Below are positions 1-9,207 of a stretch of DNA of 64,000 nt, piece after piece (positions within the stretch are counted from its first letter, which is position 1; the number at the start of each line of letters is the position of its first letter). The notes beneath the pieces were generated by a model. That model was not told the origin of the DNA. It did no database searches and worked only from the letters and a program-made list of their open reading frames with translations. The stretch is from an uncultured Clostridia bacterium (lineage in GTDB: Bacteria > Bacillota > Clostridia > TANB77 > CAG-508), in contig CAKOTZ010000004.1 in the NCBI GenBank assembly GCA_934120395.1, positions 75,262 to 139,261 on the forward strand, written 5' to 3'. A program made the position numbers and the translations under genes.

Positions 1-1
1 A

Positions 2-1153
2 GACCAAACACAATTACAAATAAAAGATAGAATAAAAAATAACATACAACCATCAACATTAGGACTATTTGATGTTATTGTAGAGAAAATAGATAATCAA
101 GAAGTAATAAAGGTTGTAATATCAAGTGGTACAGAGAAGCCATATTATCTAAGAAAAAAAGGAAGAACACCAGAAGGTTGCTATTTAAGAGTTGGAAGTA
201 GCAAAGAAAGAATGACTTTTGAAATGATTGATAATATGTATGCAAAAAGAGTAAAGAATACATTAAAAGAAATTGAAGCGCCTCGACAAGAGCTGACATT
301 TAATCAATTAAAGATATATTACCAAGAACAGGAATTACAATTAAATGAAAACTTTCTGAAGAATTTAGACTTATTAACAAGTGAAGGAAAATATAATTAT
401 AATGCTTTTTTACTAGCAGATGAAAACAATGTATCTATCAAAGTAGTCAAGTATTTAGGCACAGATAAAATGGATTTAGTAAAAAATCAAGAATATGGAT
501 ATAGATGTATAATAACAGCAACGCAAAGAGTATTAGACAGATTAGAAGCTGAAAATACTGTTTATGCTAAAATAGAGTATAAAGGTAGAAAAGAAGTTGA
601 AATGATAGATAAAAAAGCATTAAAAGAAGCGGTCATAAATGCTATTGTTCATAATGACTATTCTTATGGAAATTCTCCAATAATAGAATTATACTCTGAC
701 AGAATAGAGATTACATCTTCAGGTGGATTACCACAAGAATTATCAAAAACGGATTTCTTTAGAGGTGTTACTGCACCAAGAAATAAAGAATTAATAAGAG
801 TTTTCAAAGATGTAGATTTAATTGAAAATATAGGTTCTGGAATATTAAGAATTTTGAAAGCATATGACAAAAATTGTTTTATATTTATGGATAATTTTTT
901 AAGAGTTTCATTCAAATATAGAGAAAATCCATTTAAATATGACCAAGAAAATGACCAAAGAGAATTGAGTAATATACAGAATGAAATAATTAGTCTAATT
1001 AGCAAAAATTCTAAAATAACACAAAAAGAAATGGCTAAAATATTAGAAGTTTCAAGAGAAAAGATAAAGTATAATATTGCGATTTTAAAGGATATGAACA
1101 TAATTGACAGAGAAGGTTCAAATAAAATTGGAAAATGGAAGATTTTGAAATAA
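2..1153 (+). CDS. AlbA_2 / GHKL-like ATPase transcriptional regulator, 5' end cut by window
   Basis: The frame is open from the window edge, so the N terminus lies outside and the ATG at 212 is internal. The first visible residues, with RKKGRTPEGCYLRVGSS, look like the end of a Schlafen/AlbA_2 domain. The middle part (VINAIVHNDYS, SSGGLPQ, IENIGSGILRI) looks like the degenerate GHKL ATPase module that follows AlbA_2 in these regulators. The last 60 residues form a winged-helix segment (ITQKEMAKILEVSREKI). Such proteins are usually annotated as putative transcriptional regulators or as RecG-like by mistake. Target unknown. Family assignment is from motifs only. Confidence 0.8.
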   Translation, partial: DQTQLQIKDRIKNNIQPSTLGLFDVIVEKIDNQEVIKVVISSGTEKPYYLRKKGRTPEGCYLRVGSSKERMTFEMIDNMYAKRVKNTLKEIEAPRQELTFNQLKIYYQEQELQLNENFLKNLDLLTSEGKYNYNAFLLADENNVSIKVVKYLGTDKMDLVKNQEYGYRCIITATQRVLDRLEAENTVYAKIEYKGRKEVEMIDKKALKEAVINAIVHNDYSYGNSPIIELYSDRIEITSSGGLPQELSKTDFFRGVTAPRNKELIRVFKDVDLIENIGSGILRILKAYDKNCFIFMDNFLRVSFKYRENPFKYDQENDQRELSNIQNEIISLISKNSKITQKEMAKILEVSREKIKYNIAILKDMNIIDREGSNKIGKWKILK

Positions 1154-1156
1154 TTT

Positions 1157-1192
1157 TATTGGTTAAAAATTGACCAATAAATTGACCAATAA
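1157..1192. repeat. Short inverted and direct repeat after the AlbA_2 gene
   Basis: TTATTGGT (1157-1164) pairs with ACCAATAA (1173-1180), and ACCAATAA is repeated at 1185-1192. The hairpin lies just after the stop codon, but no clear T-tract follows. It could be a weak terminator or an operator. Confidence 0.4.
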
Positions 1193-1209
1193 AACTTTAT
1201 AAAGGTAAT

Positions 1210-1296
1210 ATGGGTAAAAAGAAAACAAAGGCAATACAAGACTTGTTGATGGAAGCGAATGAAAAACATAAGCCAAAAATTATACAATTTACTTAA
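1210..1296 (+). CDS. Possible 28-aa basic peptide
   Basis: ATG at 1210 opens a 28-codon frame (MGKKKTKAIQ..., ending IIQFT) in the gap between the AlbA_2 gene and dnaE. The upstream sequence AAAGG is a poor but possible ribosome site. It is Lys-rich with no recognised domain. It may be a chance frame or the remnant of a gene. Confidence 0.2.
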   Translation: MGKKKTKAIQDLLMEANEKHKPKIIQFT

Positions 1297-1351
1297 CTAA
1301 ATAAAAATGTGAAATATAGAAAAATATATAAATTTGAAAGCGGTGAATAGT

Positions 1352-4300
1352 GTGTTAGAGGAAAATAAAAATATACCAGATTTTGTGCACTTGCATGTCC
1401 ATAGTGAATACAGTTTATTAGATGGAGCAAATCGTATTAAGGATTTGCCGGTGCGCGCAAAAGAATTAGGAATGAAAGCAATTGCCTTAACTGATCATGG
1501 GGTTATGTATGGGGTAATAGATTTTTATAAAGAATGTAAAAAAAATGGTATAAAACCTATTATTGGGTGTGAAGTTTACGTTGCACCTAGAAGTCGTTTG
1601 GACAAAGAACCAAATATAGATAATAGCTATGCGCATTTAATTCTGCTTGCAAAAGATAATGAAGGATATAAAAATTTAATAAAATTAGTTTCTATTGGAT
1701 TTACAGAGGGATTTTACTATAAACCAAGAGTAGATTTAGAAACAATTGAGAAATATAGTGAGGGTTTAGTTTGCCTAAGTGCTTGCTTAGCTGGAAGTAT
1801 TAATCAAGCAATTTTGGCAAATGATATGAACAAGGCAAAAGATATTGCTAGATGGTATAAAAGAGTGTTTGGTGATGATTATTATTTAGAATTACAATAT
1901 AATGGGTTAAGAGAACAAGCAATAGTAAATCAAAAGTTAGTAGAAATTGCTAGAGAACTTGATATACCACTAGTTGCAACTAATGATGCACATTACTTGA
2001 AAAGAGAAGATGCCTATAACCACGAGGTTTTGTTATGCATTCAAACTGGAAAAAAGATGAACGATGAAGACAGAATGCGATTTGAAACAGATGAATTTTT
2101 TATAAAAAGTCCTGCTGAAATGTATGAGCATTTTACAAATTTACCGGAAGTTTTAGAAAATACAGTCAAAATTGCTGAAAAATGCAATGTTGAATTTGAA
2201 TTTGGTGTAACCAAATTACCAAATTACGAAGTACCAACTGAATATAAAACACATGCAGATTATTTTAGAAAGCTTAGTCAAGATGGCTTAAGAAAAAGGT
2301 ATGGAGAGAATCCAAGTAATGAAATTGTTGAAAGATTTAATTATGAAATGAATGTTATAGAGAAAATGGGCTATGTGGATTATTATTTAATTGTGTGGGA
2401 TTTTATTAATTATGCAAAATCACAGAATATACCTGTTGGTCCTGGACGTGGTTCTGGAGCTGGGTCAATTGTAGCTTATGCCATAGGAATAACCGATATA
2501 GATCCAATTAAGTACAATTTGCTGTTTGAGCGTTTTTTAAATCCAGAAAGAATTAGTATGCCTGATTTTGATATAGATTTTTGCTATGAGAGGAGGCAAG
2601 AAGTAATTGATTATGTAGCAAGGAAATATGGTTCTGATCATGTGGCACAAATTATCACTTTTGGTACAATGTCAGCTAGAATGGTTATAAGAGATGTTGG
2701 AAGAGCATTAGATGTACCTTATGCAGAGGTAGATAAGCTAGCAAAAATGATACCGTTTACCTTGCATATAACTATAGCACAGGCATTAGAGCAAAACAGA
2801 GAACTAAAAGAACTTTATGATACAAAAGAAGATGTAAAGAAATTAATTGATATATCTATGGGACTAGAAGGTCTACCAAGACAGGCTTCAACTCATGCTT
2901 GTGGTGTTGTTATTACTAAAGACCCTGTTGTTAGCTATGTTCCTTTGTATGTAAGGGATGGAGCAATATCTACACAGTTTATAATGACAACACTAGAGGA
3001 GCTTGGGTTATTAAAAATGGATTTCTTAGGTTTGCGTACGCTAACGGTTATTGAGGATGCAAAAAAACTTGTAAAACAATGCAGAGGAATAGATGTAGAA
3101 TTTGATGAAAATATGGACGATCCCAAGGTATACAAATTATGGGGAGATGGAAGGACATCAGGTATATTTCAATTTGAAAGTGCAGGAATGACAAATTTTA
3201 TGAAGGAATTAAAACCAGATGGATTGGAAGACATTATTGCTGGAGTTTCATTATATAGACCAGGACCAATGGATCAAATACCAAGGTATATAAAAAATAA
3301 AAAAAATCCTGAGCATGCAGAATACACTCATCCTGCATTAGAGCCTATTTTAAAGGTAACTTATGGTTGTATGGTATATCAAGAGCAGGTAATGCAAATT
3401 GTTCGTGATTTAGCAGGTTATTCATTAGGCAGAGCTGATTTAGTAAGAAGGGCTATGGGTAAAAAGAAACTTGATGTTATGGCAAAGGAAAGAGAAAACT
3501 TTATTCATGGACAAGTCGATGAAAATGGAAATGTGCTTATTCCGGGTTGTGTTAGAAATGGTATAGATGAAAAATCAGCAAATAAAATATTTGATGAAAT
3601 GGCTGAATTTGCAAAGTATGCATTTAATAAATCACATGCTGCCGCATATTCTGTAGTTTCATATAGAACGGCATATTTAAAAGCGTATTATCCAGAAGAA
3701 TTTATGGCAGCAACATTAAATAGTTTTTTGGGAAATTTAGATAAAGTTCCGGAATACATAGATGAATGCAAACGACTTAATATTGATATTTTAAGACCAA
3801 ATATTAATAAAAGTAATACTAAATTTACTGTAGATGAAGGTAAGATTCGTTTTGGCTTAGGAAGCATAAAAAATGTTGGAATCGCAGCTATTGATTCAAT
3901 TGTAGAGGAAAGAAATAAAAATGGTGAGTACAAAGATTTTGCTGATTTTTGTGAAAGAATTCAAAACGAAGCTGTAAATAAAAAATGTATAGAATCTTTA
4001 ATTAAAGCTGGTGCATTTGATATGTTTGGGCAAACTAGGAACACTCTTCTAGAGTCTTTTGAAGGAATAATTGATACAATTAACGATGGGGCAAGAAAAA
4101 GCATTTCTGGACAGGTTACAATGTTTGATTTAGGGGAAAATGAAGACGAAAAACTAAAAGAAATTAAGTATAATTTTAAGGTGGTTCCAGAGCTTCCAGA
4201 AAAAGAATTATTAAAATTTGAAAAAGAAATGTTAGGCATATACATAAGTGGGCATCCATTGGAAAAAATACGTGCACAAATAGAAAGTCAAACTAACATA

Positions 4301-4831
4301 AATACATTACAAATGGCTAGAATGGTCGATGAAAACGATTTAAGTAAAGATGGTAAAAATGTTATATATGCAGGAATTGTTACATCTATAAAGAAAAAAT
4401 ATACAAAAAAGAATACAATAATGGCATTTGTAACTATAGAAGATTTATATGGTACTTGCGAAATTATTGTTTTTGATAGCTGTTATCAAAAATCTTCACA
4501 ATTTTTAGTTGTAGACGAAATTGTATTGGTTGAAGGAAGACTTAGCGTACGAGAAGATGACGACATTAAAATTGTTGCAAACGATATTAGAAAATTAGGC
4601 AACAAAAAAGAAAGAGTTTTAACAATCAATATTACAAATTTTGATGAAGAAAAAAAAGAAAAATTAAGAGGCATATTAAAATTTTTTAATGGTGACAAAA
4701 ATAATATGTATGTCAAAATTATAAATGGTGATGAACAACTTCCTGCTGGAGGGGTGTATTTAACACCTGAAATTTTAAAGGAATTTCAGATACTAGCTGG
4801 GGAAAATCTAATACTACAGGAAATTGAATAG
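1352..4831 (+). CDS. dnaE: DNA polymerase III alpha subunit, DnaE type
   Basis: Replicative DNA polymerase, 1159 aa, the length of E. coli DnaE. The order is N-terminal PHP domain (HLHVHSEYSLLDG at about residue 13), polymerase core with GRGSGAGS near 366 and the catalytic aspartate motif PDFDIDF near 404, then helix-hairpin-helix and an OB-fold region near the C terminus (YAGIVTSIKKKYTKKNT). A TTG at 1334 would add six residues but has no ribosome site. The GTG at 1352 has AAAGCGGTG seven bases upstream and is preferred. It is followed closely by the birA-like gene, so the two are probably co-transcribed. Confidence 0.95.
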   Translation: MLEENKNIPDFVHLHVHSEYSLLDGANRIKDLPVRAKELGMKAIALTDHGVMYGVIDFYKECKKNGIKPIIGCEVYVAPRSRLDKEPNIDNSYAHLILLAKDNEGYKNLIKLVSIGFTEGFYYKPRVDLETIEKYSEGLVCLSACLAGSINQAILANDMNKAKDIARWYKRVFGDDYYLELQYNGLREQAIVNQKLVEIARELDIPLVATNDAHYLKREDAYNHEVLLCIQTGKKMNDEDRMRFETDEFFIKSPAEMYEHFTNLPEVLENTVKIAEKCNVEFEFGVTKLPNYEVPTEYKTHADYFRKLSQDGLRKRYGENPSNEIVERFNYEMNVIEKMGYVDYYLIVWDFINYAKSQNIPVGPGRGSGAGSIVAYAIGITDIDPIKYNLLFERFLNPERISMPDFDIDFCYERRQEVIDYVARKYGSDHVAQIITFGTMSARMVIRDVGRALDVPYAEVDKLAKMIPFTLHITIAQALEQNRELKELYDTKEDVKKLIDISMGLEGLPRQASTHACGVVITKDPVVSYVPLYVRDGAISTQFIMTTLEELGLLKMDFLGLRTLTVIEDAKKLVKQCRGIDVEFDENMDDPKVYKLWGDGRTSGIFQFESAGMTNFMKELKPDGLEDIIAGVSLYRPGPMDQIPRYIKNKKNPEHAEYTHPALEPILKVTYGCMVYQEQVMQIVRDLAGYSLGRADLVRRAMGKKKLDVMAKERENFIHGQVDENGNVLIPGCVRNGIDEKSANKIFDEMAEFAKYAFNKSHAAAYSVVSYRTAYLKAYYPEEFMAATLNSFLGNLDKVPEYIDECKRLNIDILRPNINKSNTKFTVDEGKIRFGLGSIKNVGIAAIDSIVEERNKNGEYKDFADFCERIQNEAVNKKCIESLIKAGAFDMFGQTRNTLLESFEGIIDTINDGARKSISGQVTMFDLGENEDEKLKEIKYNFKVVPELPEKELLKFEKEMLGIYISGHPLEKIRAQIESQTNINTLQMARMVDENDLSKDGKNVIYAGIVTSIKKKYTKKNTIMAFVTIEDLYGTCEIIVFDSCYQKSSQFLVVDEIVLVEGRLSVREDDDIKIVANDIRKLGNKKERVLTINITNFDEEKKEKLRGILKFFNGDKNNMYVKIINGDEQLPAGGVYLTPEILKEFQILAGENLILQEIE

Positions 4832-4840
4832 GGTGATTTT

Positions 4841-5389
4841 ATGAATAAAATTGGTGTAGAAATAGGTAGTAAAGTTATAGTTTTTAATACAATAGATTCT
4901 ACTCAAAAAGAAGCTAAAAGAAGGATAAAGAATAACGAGCAAAATGGAACTATTATTTGGACAAAAGAACAGTTGTCTGGATGCGGAACGCATGGACGCA
5001 AATGGTATAGTGGCAAAGAAACAAATATAGCTTTTACTGTTATTTTGTATCCAAATTGTGATATTAAAAATTTAGAAAACATTACAATAGTTATTGCAAA
5101 TTCTATTGTAAAAACAATAAGAGAATTGTATGGATACGAATTAGAAATAAAAAAGCCCAATGATTTAATGCTTAATGGCAAGAAAATAGGAGGAATTCTA
5201 ACAGAAATAACAACAAGGGGAGAAGTAGTAGAAACATTACTAATTGGCATAGGTTTCAATGTTAATCAAAAAGAAATGCCAGAGGAGTTGCAAAACATTG
5301 CAACTTCTTTGGCAATTGAATATGATAAAAAATTTAAAATAGAAGAGATTGGTAAAAAGATAATTTTAAATTTAAAAAAAGATATTTGA
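4841..5389 (+). CDS. birA: Short biotin-protein ligase-like protein
   Basis: BPL/LplA-fold protein expected to attach biotin to carboxylase carrier domains. Visible motifs: FNTIDSTQKEAKR at the start, the biotinyl-AMP loop as SGCGTHGRKW (usual form GRGRxGRxW), KKPNDLMLNGKKIGG (usual KWPND) and GIGFNVNQ. At 182 aa it lacks the N-terminal HTH repressor domain and also the small C-terminal SH3-like domain; the frame ends in NLKKDI. No continuation is seen in other frames before the convergent U32 gene, which ends 2 bp away. It lies 9 bp after dnaE. Fold assignment is good; activity is uncertain because of the altered loop. Confidence 0.75.
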   Translation: MNKIGVEIGSKVIVFNTIDSTQKEAKRRIKNNEQNGTIIWTKEQLSGCGTHGRKWYSGKETNIAFTVILYPNCDIKNLENITIVIANSIVKTIRELYGYELEIKKPNDLMLNGKKIGGILTEITTRGEVVETLLIGIGFNVNQKEMPEELQNIATSLAIEYDKKFKIEEIGKKIILNLKKDI

Positions 5390-5390
5390 G

Positions 5391-7781
5391 TTATATTTCA
5401 CGATTCAGGTTTGCATTAGTATACTCTTTTCCCTCTTGACGTTTATCTGCACGTACATCTCTAATAATGTTGTTTATTTGTTCTAGATTTTCATCTAAAA
5501 TATCAATTCTGTATGTGTTAGCTGGTGTTTGGCTTGGTAATATAGAGGTGATTTTGCTATTATATATTGTTGTAACAGTTTGTGTATTATCTGGCACAAT
5601 TGGAAAGTCCAAATTCATGCGGTCACGTAAGAAATAATTATCTTCTTGGCATGCTTTGTTACAAGTAGGGTAACAGTGGTTGCTCTTCCCAAGCAAACAG
5701 TAATTAAGCGTCATAACTGGTAGGCGTCCATACACAATTGCTTCCAAATCTGGGTTTTCTAGGACTTGATTACTAATTTTAGATAATTCAGGAGAAAGGG
5801 TTATTCTTTCAAGCCCAAATCCGTGTAATTCTTCCAATGTTTGAGTATTACATACATTCAAAGTATGATTTCCGACAAGTTTTAATTTTAGAGATTTAGG
5901 TAGCCATTCAAGTTCACTTAAATTAGAAATTACGAATCCTTCTATATTAAAGTTTTTAATTATTTTTCCAATAGATTTAGATATATTTTCTTCTGTTTTT
6001 TTACGTATAATGCTAGGTAAGTAAATGTAAGTTGGTGATAATTGTTTAATAATATTACTATAGGCTGGGTCAAGATAATATTTAAATGGTATATATATAT
6101 AATCGACCTTTTCTAATTTACCATAATCCACATTTTCAGAAAGTTTATTTAGTAATAGTGAAATATGTTTTGGCGTATTAGAAATTTTTACATGCTTTTT
6201 AGCAATGTTTGGCAGTATAGCCTCATTCCTCTGAAATTTATTTATTGCTAATGTTTCTAGTTGAGCTAAGGCGTTTCTTCTTAATTCATTTAATTGTCCA
6301 ATGCTAGGAATATATAAGTTATCGTCTAAATCTATTGTTACATTGCGGAAATTAAAGACTGTATTTCCTGTTTTTCGTATTTGGTTTTCAATTCTATCAG
6401 ATGTGATTGGAGAATTTGTCGCAATTTCAGGTATTATTTTTGAATTGATAGAGACGTTTAAATTGTCATATATAGAAATTTTGTTATCTTGTTTGACAGG
6501 TGAAATATTTATTTTTATTGGTTCATTTTTATGGACAACTATATGGCAATCTAAATCTATTTTCTTATTTTCTTTTTCATAAGATTTTTGAGCAGTTTGA
6601 GTTAAGGATTTACTATCAAGTTTATAAATTTTATCACCAACATGTATATTTCCTTTCATTCTACCAATTTGAACACTTTTCATATATGCATTTTTAATAT
6701 TTTGATTTTTATTTATAATTTCAGAAATAGTATATTTTGTATTTTCTTTTTCAAAAGAAATTTTATCTCCAATTTCAATTTCCTCTTGTGGTTCTAAACT
6801 GATATAGCCTTTAGAAGTTTGAACTTTTTGAACTTTACCAATGTAAAGTCCCATATGATTTGGTTTTATAGGATATATCAATTTTTTATTTCCTGAATTT
6901 TCTAAATGTCCGCTAGAAAAGCCACCTCGATTAAATACCTGCATTAAATTTTTTTTATCTTCTTCTTTAATTTTATTATTACCAGCTAATATATTATCTA
7001 TATAATTACGATATATGCGAGTTACTGTTGCAACATACTCAGGGGTTTTCATTCTTCCTTCTATTTTAAAACAGTCAATACCAGTATTAATTAATTCTGC
7101 AATATAATCCAGAGAGCATAAATCTCTTGGGCTTAATAAAAAACCTTTGTCTTGAAGAGCGTTTGATGAGTTAAATAACTGATAAGGGAGACGGCAGGCT
7201 TGAGCACATTTACCACGATTTCCAGAACGTCCTCCAATCATACTAGATATGTAACAGCGTCCAGAATAAGAAATACAAAGTGCACCGTGAATAAATACTT
7301 CAATTTCTGCTATAGAATGTTCTTTAATATATTTAATTTCATCAATACTTAATTCACGTGAAAGTACAATTCTTTGAAAACCAAGTTTTTCTAAAAATTT
7401 AACACCTTCTAAGTTATGTACAGTCATTTGTGTACTTGCGTGTAAACTTAAATTAGGAAGATATTTATGCAATAGTTTGGCAAGTCCTAAGTCCTGAACA
7501 ATAATTGCATCAATTCCAAAACTATATGCTTTATTAGCGAGTTCAAGAGCAGGTTCTAATTCATTTTCTTTAAGTAGGGTATTAAGTGTTAAGTGCACAT
7601 TAACATTACGTAGTTTGGCATATTGTATTGCTTTTTTTAATTCTTCTAATCCAAAATTTGTTGCAGAGTTTCGAGCGTTAAAGCTAGAAGCTCCCAAATA
7701 AATACTATCTGCACCGTTTTGAACGGCAGCTTTTAAACATTCAAAATCTCCAACAGGAGCTAATAATTCTGGTTGTTTCAT
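5391..7781 (-). CDS. U32-family protein with DUF3656-like middle (RlhA/YrrO type)
   Basis: 796 aa. The PROSITE-like U32 signature EVFIHGALCISYSGRCYISS is at residues 161-180, with GKCAQACRLPY after it supplying further Cys residues. Family members are radical-free RNA hydroxylation factors (RlhA for 23S rRNA, TrhP/YrrO for tRNA) or were called collagenases. The long central and C-terminal parts, with CHYPTCNKACQ near the end, fit the DUF3656-bearing RlhA type. An upstream Pro-rich stretch is open in the same frame to 8021. It is rejected as coding because the ATG at 7781 has GAGGAA six bases upstream and the family starts ELLAPVGDFE. Confidence 0.88.
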   Translation of the reverse strand: MKQPELLAPVGDFECLKAAVQNGADSIYLGASSFNARNSATNFGLEELKKAIQYAKLRNVNVHLTLNTLLKENELEPALELANKAYSFGIDAIIVQDLGLAKLLHKYLPNLSLHASTQMTVHNLEGVKFLEKLGFQRIVLSRELSIDEIKYIKEHSIAEIEVFIHGALCISYSGRCYISSMIGGRSGNRGKCAQACRLPYQLFNSSNALQDKGFLLSPRDLCSLDYIAELINTGIDCFKIEGRMKTPEYVATVTRIYRNYIDNILAGNNKIKEEDKKNLMQVFNRGGFSSGHLENSGNKKLIYPIKPNHMGLYIGKVQKVQTSKGYISLEPQEEIEIGDKISFEKENTKYTISEIINKNQNIKNAYMKSVQIGRMKGNIHVGDKIYKLDSKSLTQTAQKSYEKENKKIDLDCHIVVHKNEPIKINISPVKQDNKISIYDNLNVSINSKIIPEIATNSPITSDRIENQIRKTGNTVFNFRNVTIDLDDNLYIPSIGQLNELRRNALAQLETLAINKFQRNEAILPNIAKKHVKISNTPKHISLLLNKLSENVDYGKLEKVDYIYIPFKYYLDPAYSNIIKQLSPTYIYLPSIIRKKTEENISKSIGKIIKNFNIEGFVISNLSELEWLPKSLKLKLVGNHTLNVCNTQTLEELHGFGLERITLSPELSKISNQVLENPDLEAIVYGRLPVMTLNYCLLGKSNHCYPTCNKACQEDNYFLRDRMNLDFPIVPDNTQTVTTIYNSKITSILPSQTPANTYRIDILDENLEQINNIIRDVRADKRQEGKEYTNANLNREI

Positions 7782-7878
7782 ACTATTCCTCTTTTTCTTT
7801 TTAATCTTATACATATTGTAACACAATTTAAGGAAAAAACATACTATAAAATATAAAATGAAAAGGGGGGAATACAAA

Positions 7879-8040
7879 ATGCCAGAGGAGAGAAATTGTG
7901 GCTGTAGCAACAACTGCGGAGGAGGACCTTTAGGAGGACTTTTCGGTGGATGTGGTGATAGCGAAATATTATTTTTTATAATAATTTTCTTGTTATTATT
8001 TACAAATTGTGGATGTGGCAACAGAGGTTGCGGATGCTAA
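7879..8040 (+). CDS. Tiny Cys/Gly-rich membrane peptide
   Basis: 53 aa: a Cys/Gly-rich head (NCGCSNNCGGG), a hydrophobic span (ILFFIIIFLLLF) and a Cys-rich tail (NCGCGNRGCGC). A GGGGGG ribosome site sits just before ATG 7879; the ATG at 7858 overlaps that site and is rejected. It is divergent from the U32 gene. Two relatives are at 31937-32059 and 32102-32194. They recall the small YjcZ-type sporulation peptides in size and shape, but I cannot assign that family. Function unknown. Confidence 0.7.
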   Translation: MPEERNCGCSNNCGGGPLGGLFGGCGDSEILFFIIIFLLLFTNCGCGNRGCGC

Positions 8041-8056
8041 AATACATGTAGAATCT

Positions 8057-8093
8057 AAGAGGGAAGTATACTTAAGTGTAGCTTCTCTTTTTT
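8057..8093 (+). terminator. Intrinsic terminator after the Cys-rich peptide gene
   Basis: AAGAG-GAAG (8057-8066, one bulge) pairs with CTTCTCTT (8082-8089), followed by a run of T. Confidence 0.6.
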
Positions 8094-8128
8094 ATGTGGA
8101 AAATTTGTGACTAAAGTTTCAAAAGGTA

Positions 8129-8158
8129 TTTACAAATACAAGCAGTCAATAGTATAAT
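8129..8158 (+). promoter_or_regulatory. Sigma-A-type promoter of the DedA gene
   Basis: TTTACA at 8129-8134, 18-bp spacer, TATAAT at 8153-8158, then 31 bp to the ATG with GGAGGA in the leader. Confidence 0.6.
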
Positions 8159-8189
8159 ATGCGGGTACAATAAATTGTGGAGGAATTAA

Positions 8190-8837
8190 ATGGATACTAT
8201 TAAGTTTTTAATTGATTTTATATTGCATATTGATGATCACCTAGGAGAGTTAATTTCAAACTATGGATTTGAAACTTATTTTATTTTGTTTTTTATTATA
8301 TTCATAGAAACTGGAGTAGTTGTAATGCCGTTTTTACCAGGAGATTCACTTATATTTGCTGGAGCAGCTTTTGCAGCCAATGGAAGTCTAAACATATTTA
8401 TTTTGTTTTTTGTAGTGCTTGTTGCTGCTATTATAGGAGATACAGTAAATTATCATATTGGCAAGGCTTTTGGTAATAAATTAATTAATGCTAATAATAA
8501 ATTTATAAAAAAGGAATATATAGATAGAACATATAGTTTTTTTGAAAGACATGGTGGAAAGTCGATTATTATAGCCAGATTTGTGCCAATTATAAGAACT
8601 TTTGCACCTTTTGTTGCTGGAATTGGGAAAATGCACTATATAAGATTTTTGTCATTTAATGCAATTGGAGCACTACTTTGGGTAAGCTTATTTTGTATAG
8701 CTGGATTTTTCTTTGGTAACATACCTTTCGTTAAAGATAATTTTTCCATCGTAATTTTAGCAATAATATTTGTTTCATTATTGCCTGCAATCATTGGAGT
8801 AATAAAAGGAAAGATTGATTCAAGAAAAGAAAAGTAA
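8190..8837 (+). CDS. DedA / SNARE-associated family membrane protein
   Basis: 215-aa polytopic membrane protein of the DedA (PF09335) family, implicated in flipping or recycling of lipid carriers and in envelope homeostasis. Family features seen: FIETGVVVMPFLPGDSLIFAGA (E and the PGD turn) early, GDTVNYHIGKAFG after the second hydrophobic block, and FFERHGGKSIIIARFVPIIR with the conserved Arg residues (R..P..R). At least four hydrophobic spans. GGAGGA precedes ATG 8190. Single-gene unit with its own promoter. Confidence 0.9.
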   Translation: MDTIKFLIDFILHIDDHLGELISNYGFETYFILFFIIFIETGVVVMPFLPGDSLIFAGAAFAANGSLNIFILFFVVLVAAIIGDTVNYHIGKAFGNKLINANNKFIKKEYIDRTYSFFERHGGKSIIIARFVPIIRTFAPFVAGIGKMHYIRFLSFNAIGALLWVSLFCIAGFFFGNIPFVKDNFSIVILAIIFVSLLPAIIGVIKGKIDSRKEK

Positions 8838-8864
8838 GAATAAGAGAAAAATTTAAAAAAAGTA

Positions 8865-8893
8865 TTGACATATTTTAATAAATAGCGTATACT
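8865..8893 (+). promoter_or_regulatory. Strong sigma-A promoter of the tRNA pair
   Basis: TTGACA at 8865-8870, 17-bp spacer, TATACT at 8888-8893, 20 bp before the first tRNA. Confidence 0.85.
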
Positions 8894-8913
8894 TAATCAT
8901 GCGTTAAGCAAGA

Positions 8914-8990
8914 GCTCCCTTAGCTCAGTTGGTCAGAGCAACCGGCTCATAACCGGTGGGTCCAAGGTTCGAATCCTTGAGGGAGCACCA
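8914..8990 (+). tRNA. tRNA-Met (CAT), elongator or Ile2 type
   Basis: Full cloverleaf of 77 nt with encoded CCA. Acceptor GCTCCCT pairs with AGGGAGC, D arm AGCTCAGTTGGTCAGAGC, anticodon stem ACCGG/CCGGT with loop CTCATAA (CAT), T arm with GGTTCGAATCC. Base pair 1-72 is G-C, so it is not the initiator. CAT with loop CTCATAA also occurs in Ile2 tRNA modified by TilS; that cannot be excluded by eye. Confidence 0.92.
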
Positions 8991-9001
8991 ACTTAATATT
9001 T

Positions 9002-9087
9002 GGGTAGGTGGCCGAGTGGCTAAAGGCGGCAGACTGTAAATCTGTTCTCGTAAGGGTACGATGGTTCGAATCCATCCCTGCCCACCA
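9002..9087 (+). tRNA. tRNA-Tyr (GTA)
   Basis: Class II tRNA of 86 nt with encoded CCA. Acceptor GGGTAGG pairs with CCTGCCC, anticodon stem CAGA/TCTG with loop CTGTAAA, long variable arm, T arm with GGTTCGAATCC. It lies 11 bp after tRNA-Met and is probably co-transcribed. Its last bases are repeated at 17861-17871, which suggests it is the integration site of the element that follows. Confidence 0.95.
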
Positions 9088-9088
9088 A
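9078..9088 (+). repeat. Putative attL: tRNA-Tyr 3' end direct repeat
   Basis: CTGCCCACCAA, the 3' end of tRNA-Tyr plus one base, recurs exactly at 17861-17871 beside the stop of the serine recombinase. Confidence 0.55.
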
Positions 9089-9161
9089 TCTGGAGTTGTA
9101 CGAACTCCGCTATGCTATGTAGGTGGCTTTATATTATACATACCTATATAGAAGAATAAAA

Positions 9162-9196
9162 AACCTAGTTGAAAAATACTAGGCTTTTATTTTTTA
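9162..9196. terminator. Bidirectional intrinsic terminator
   Basis: CCTAGT (9164-9169) pairs with ACTAGG (9178-9183) with T-rich runs on both strands. It can end the tRNA transcript and the XRE gene. Confidence 0.7.
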
Positions 9197-9207
9197 TATT
9201 TAATTTT

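Noticed and set aside
5340..5400. Frameshift explaining the short BirA
   Set aside because: Other frames after the stop give no C-terminal BPL sequence before the convergent gene.
7782..8021. Pro-rich N-terminal extension of the U32 protein in the same open frame
   Set aside because: It covers the promoter region and the opposite-strand peptide gene; ATG 7781 has a good ribosome site and fits the family start.
8914..8990. Initiator tRNA-fMet
   Set aside because: Position 1-72 is paired G-C and the anticodon stem lacks the three G-C pairs of initiators.
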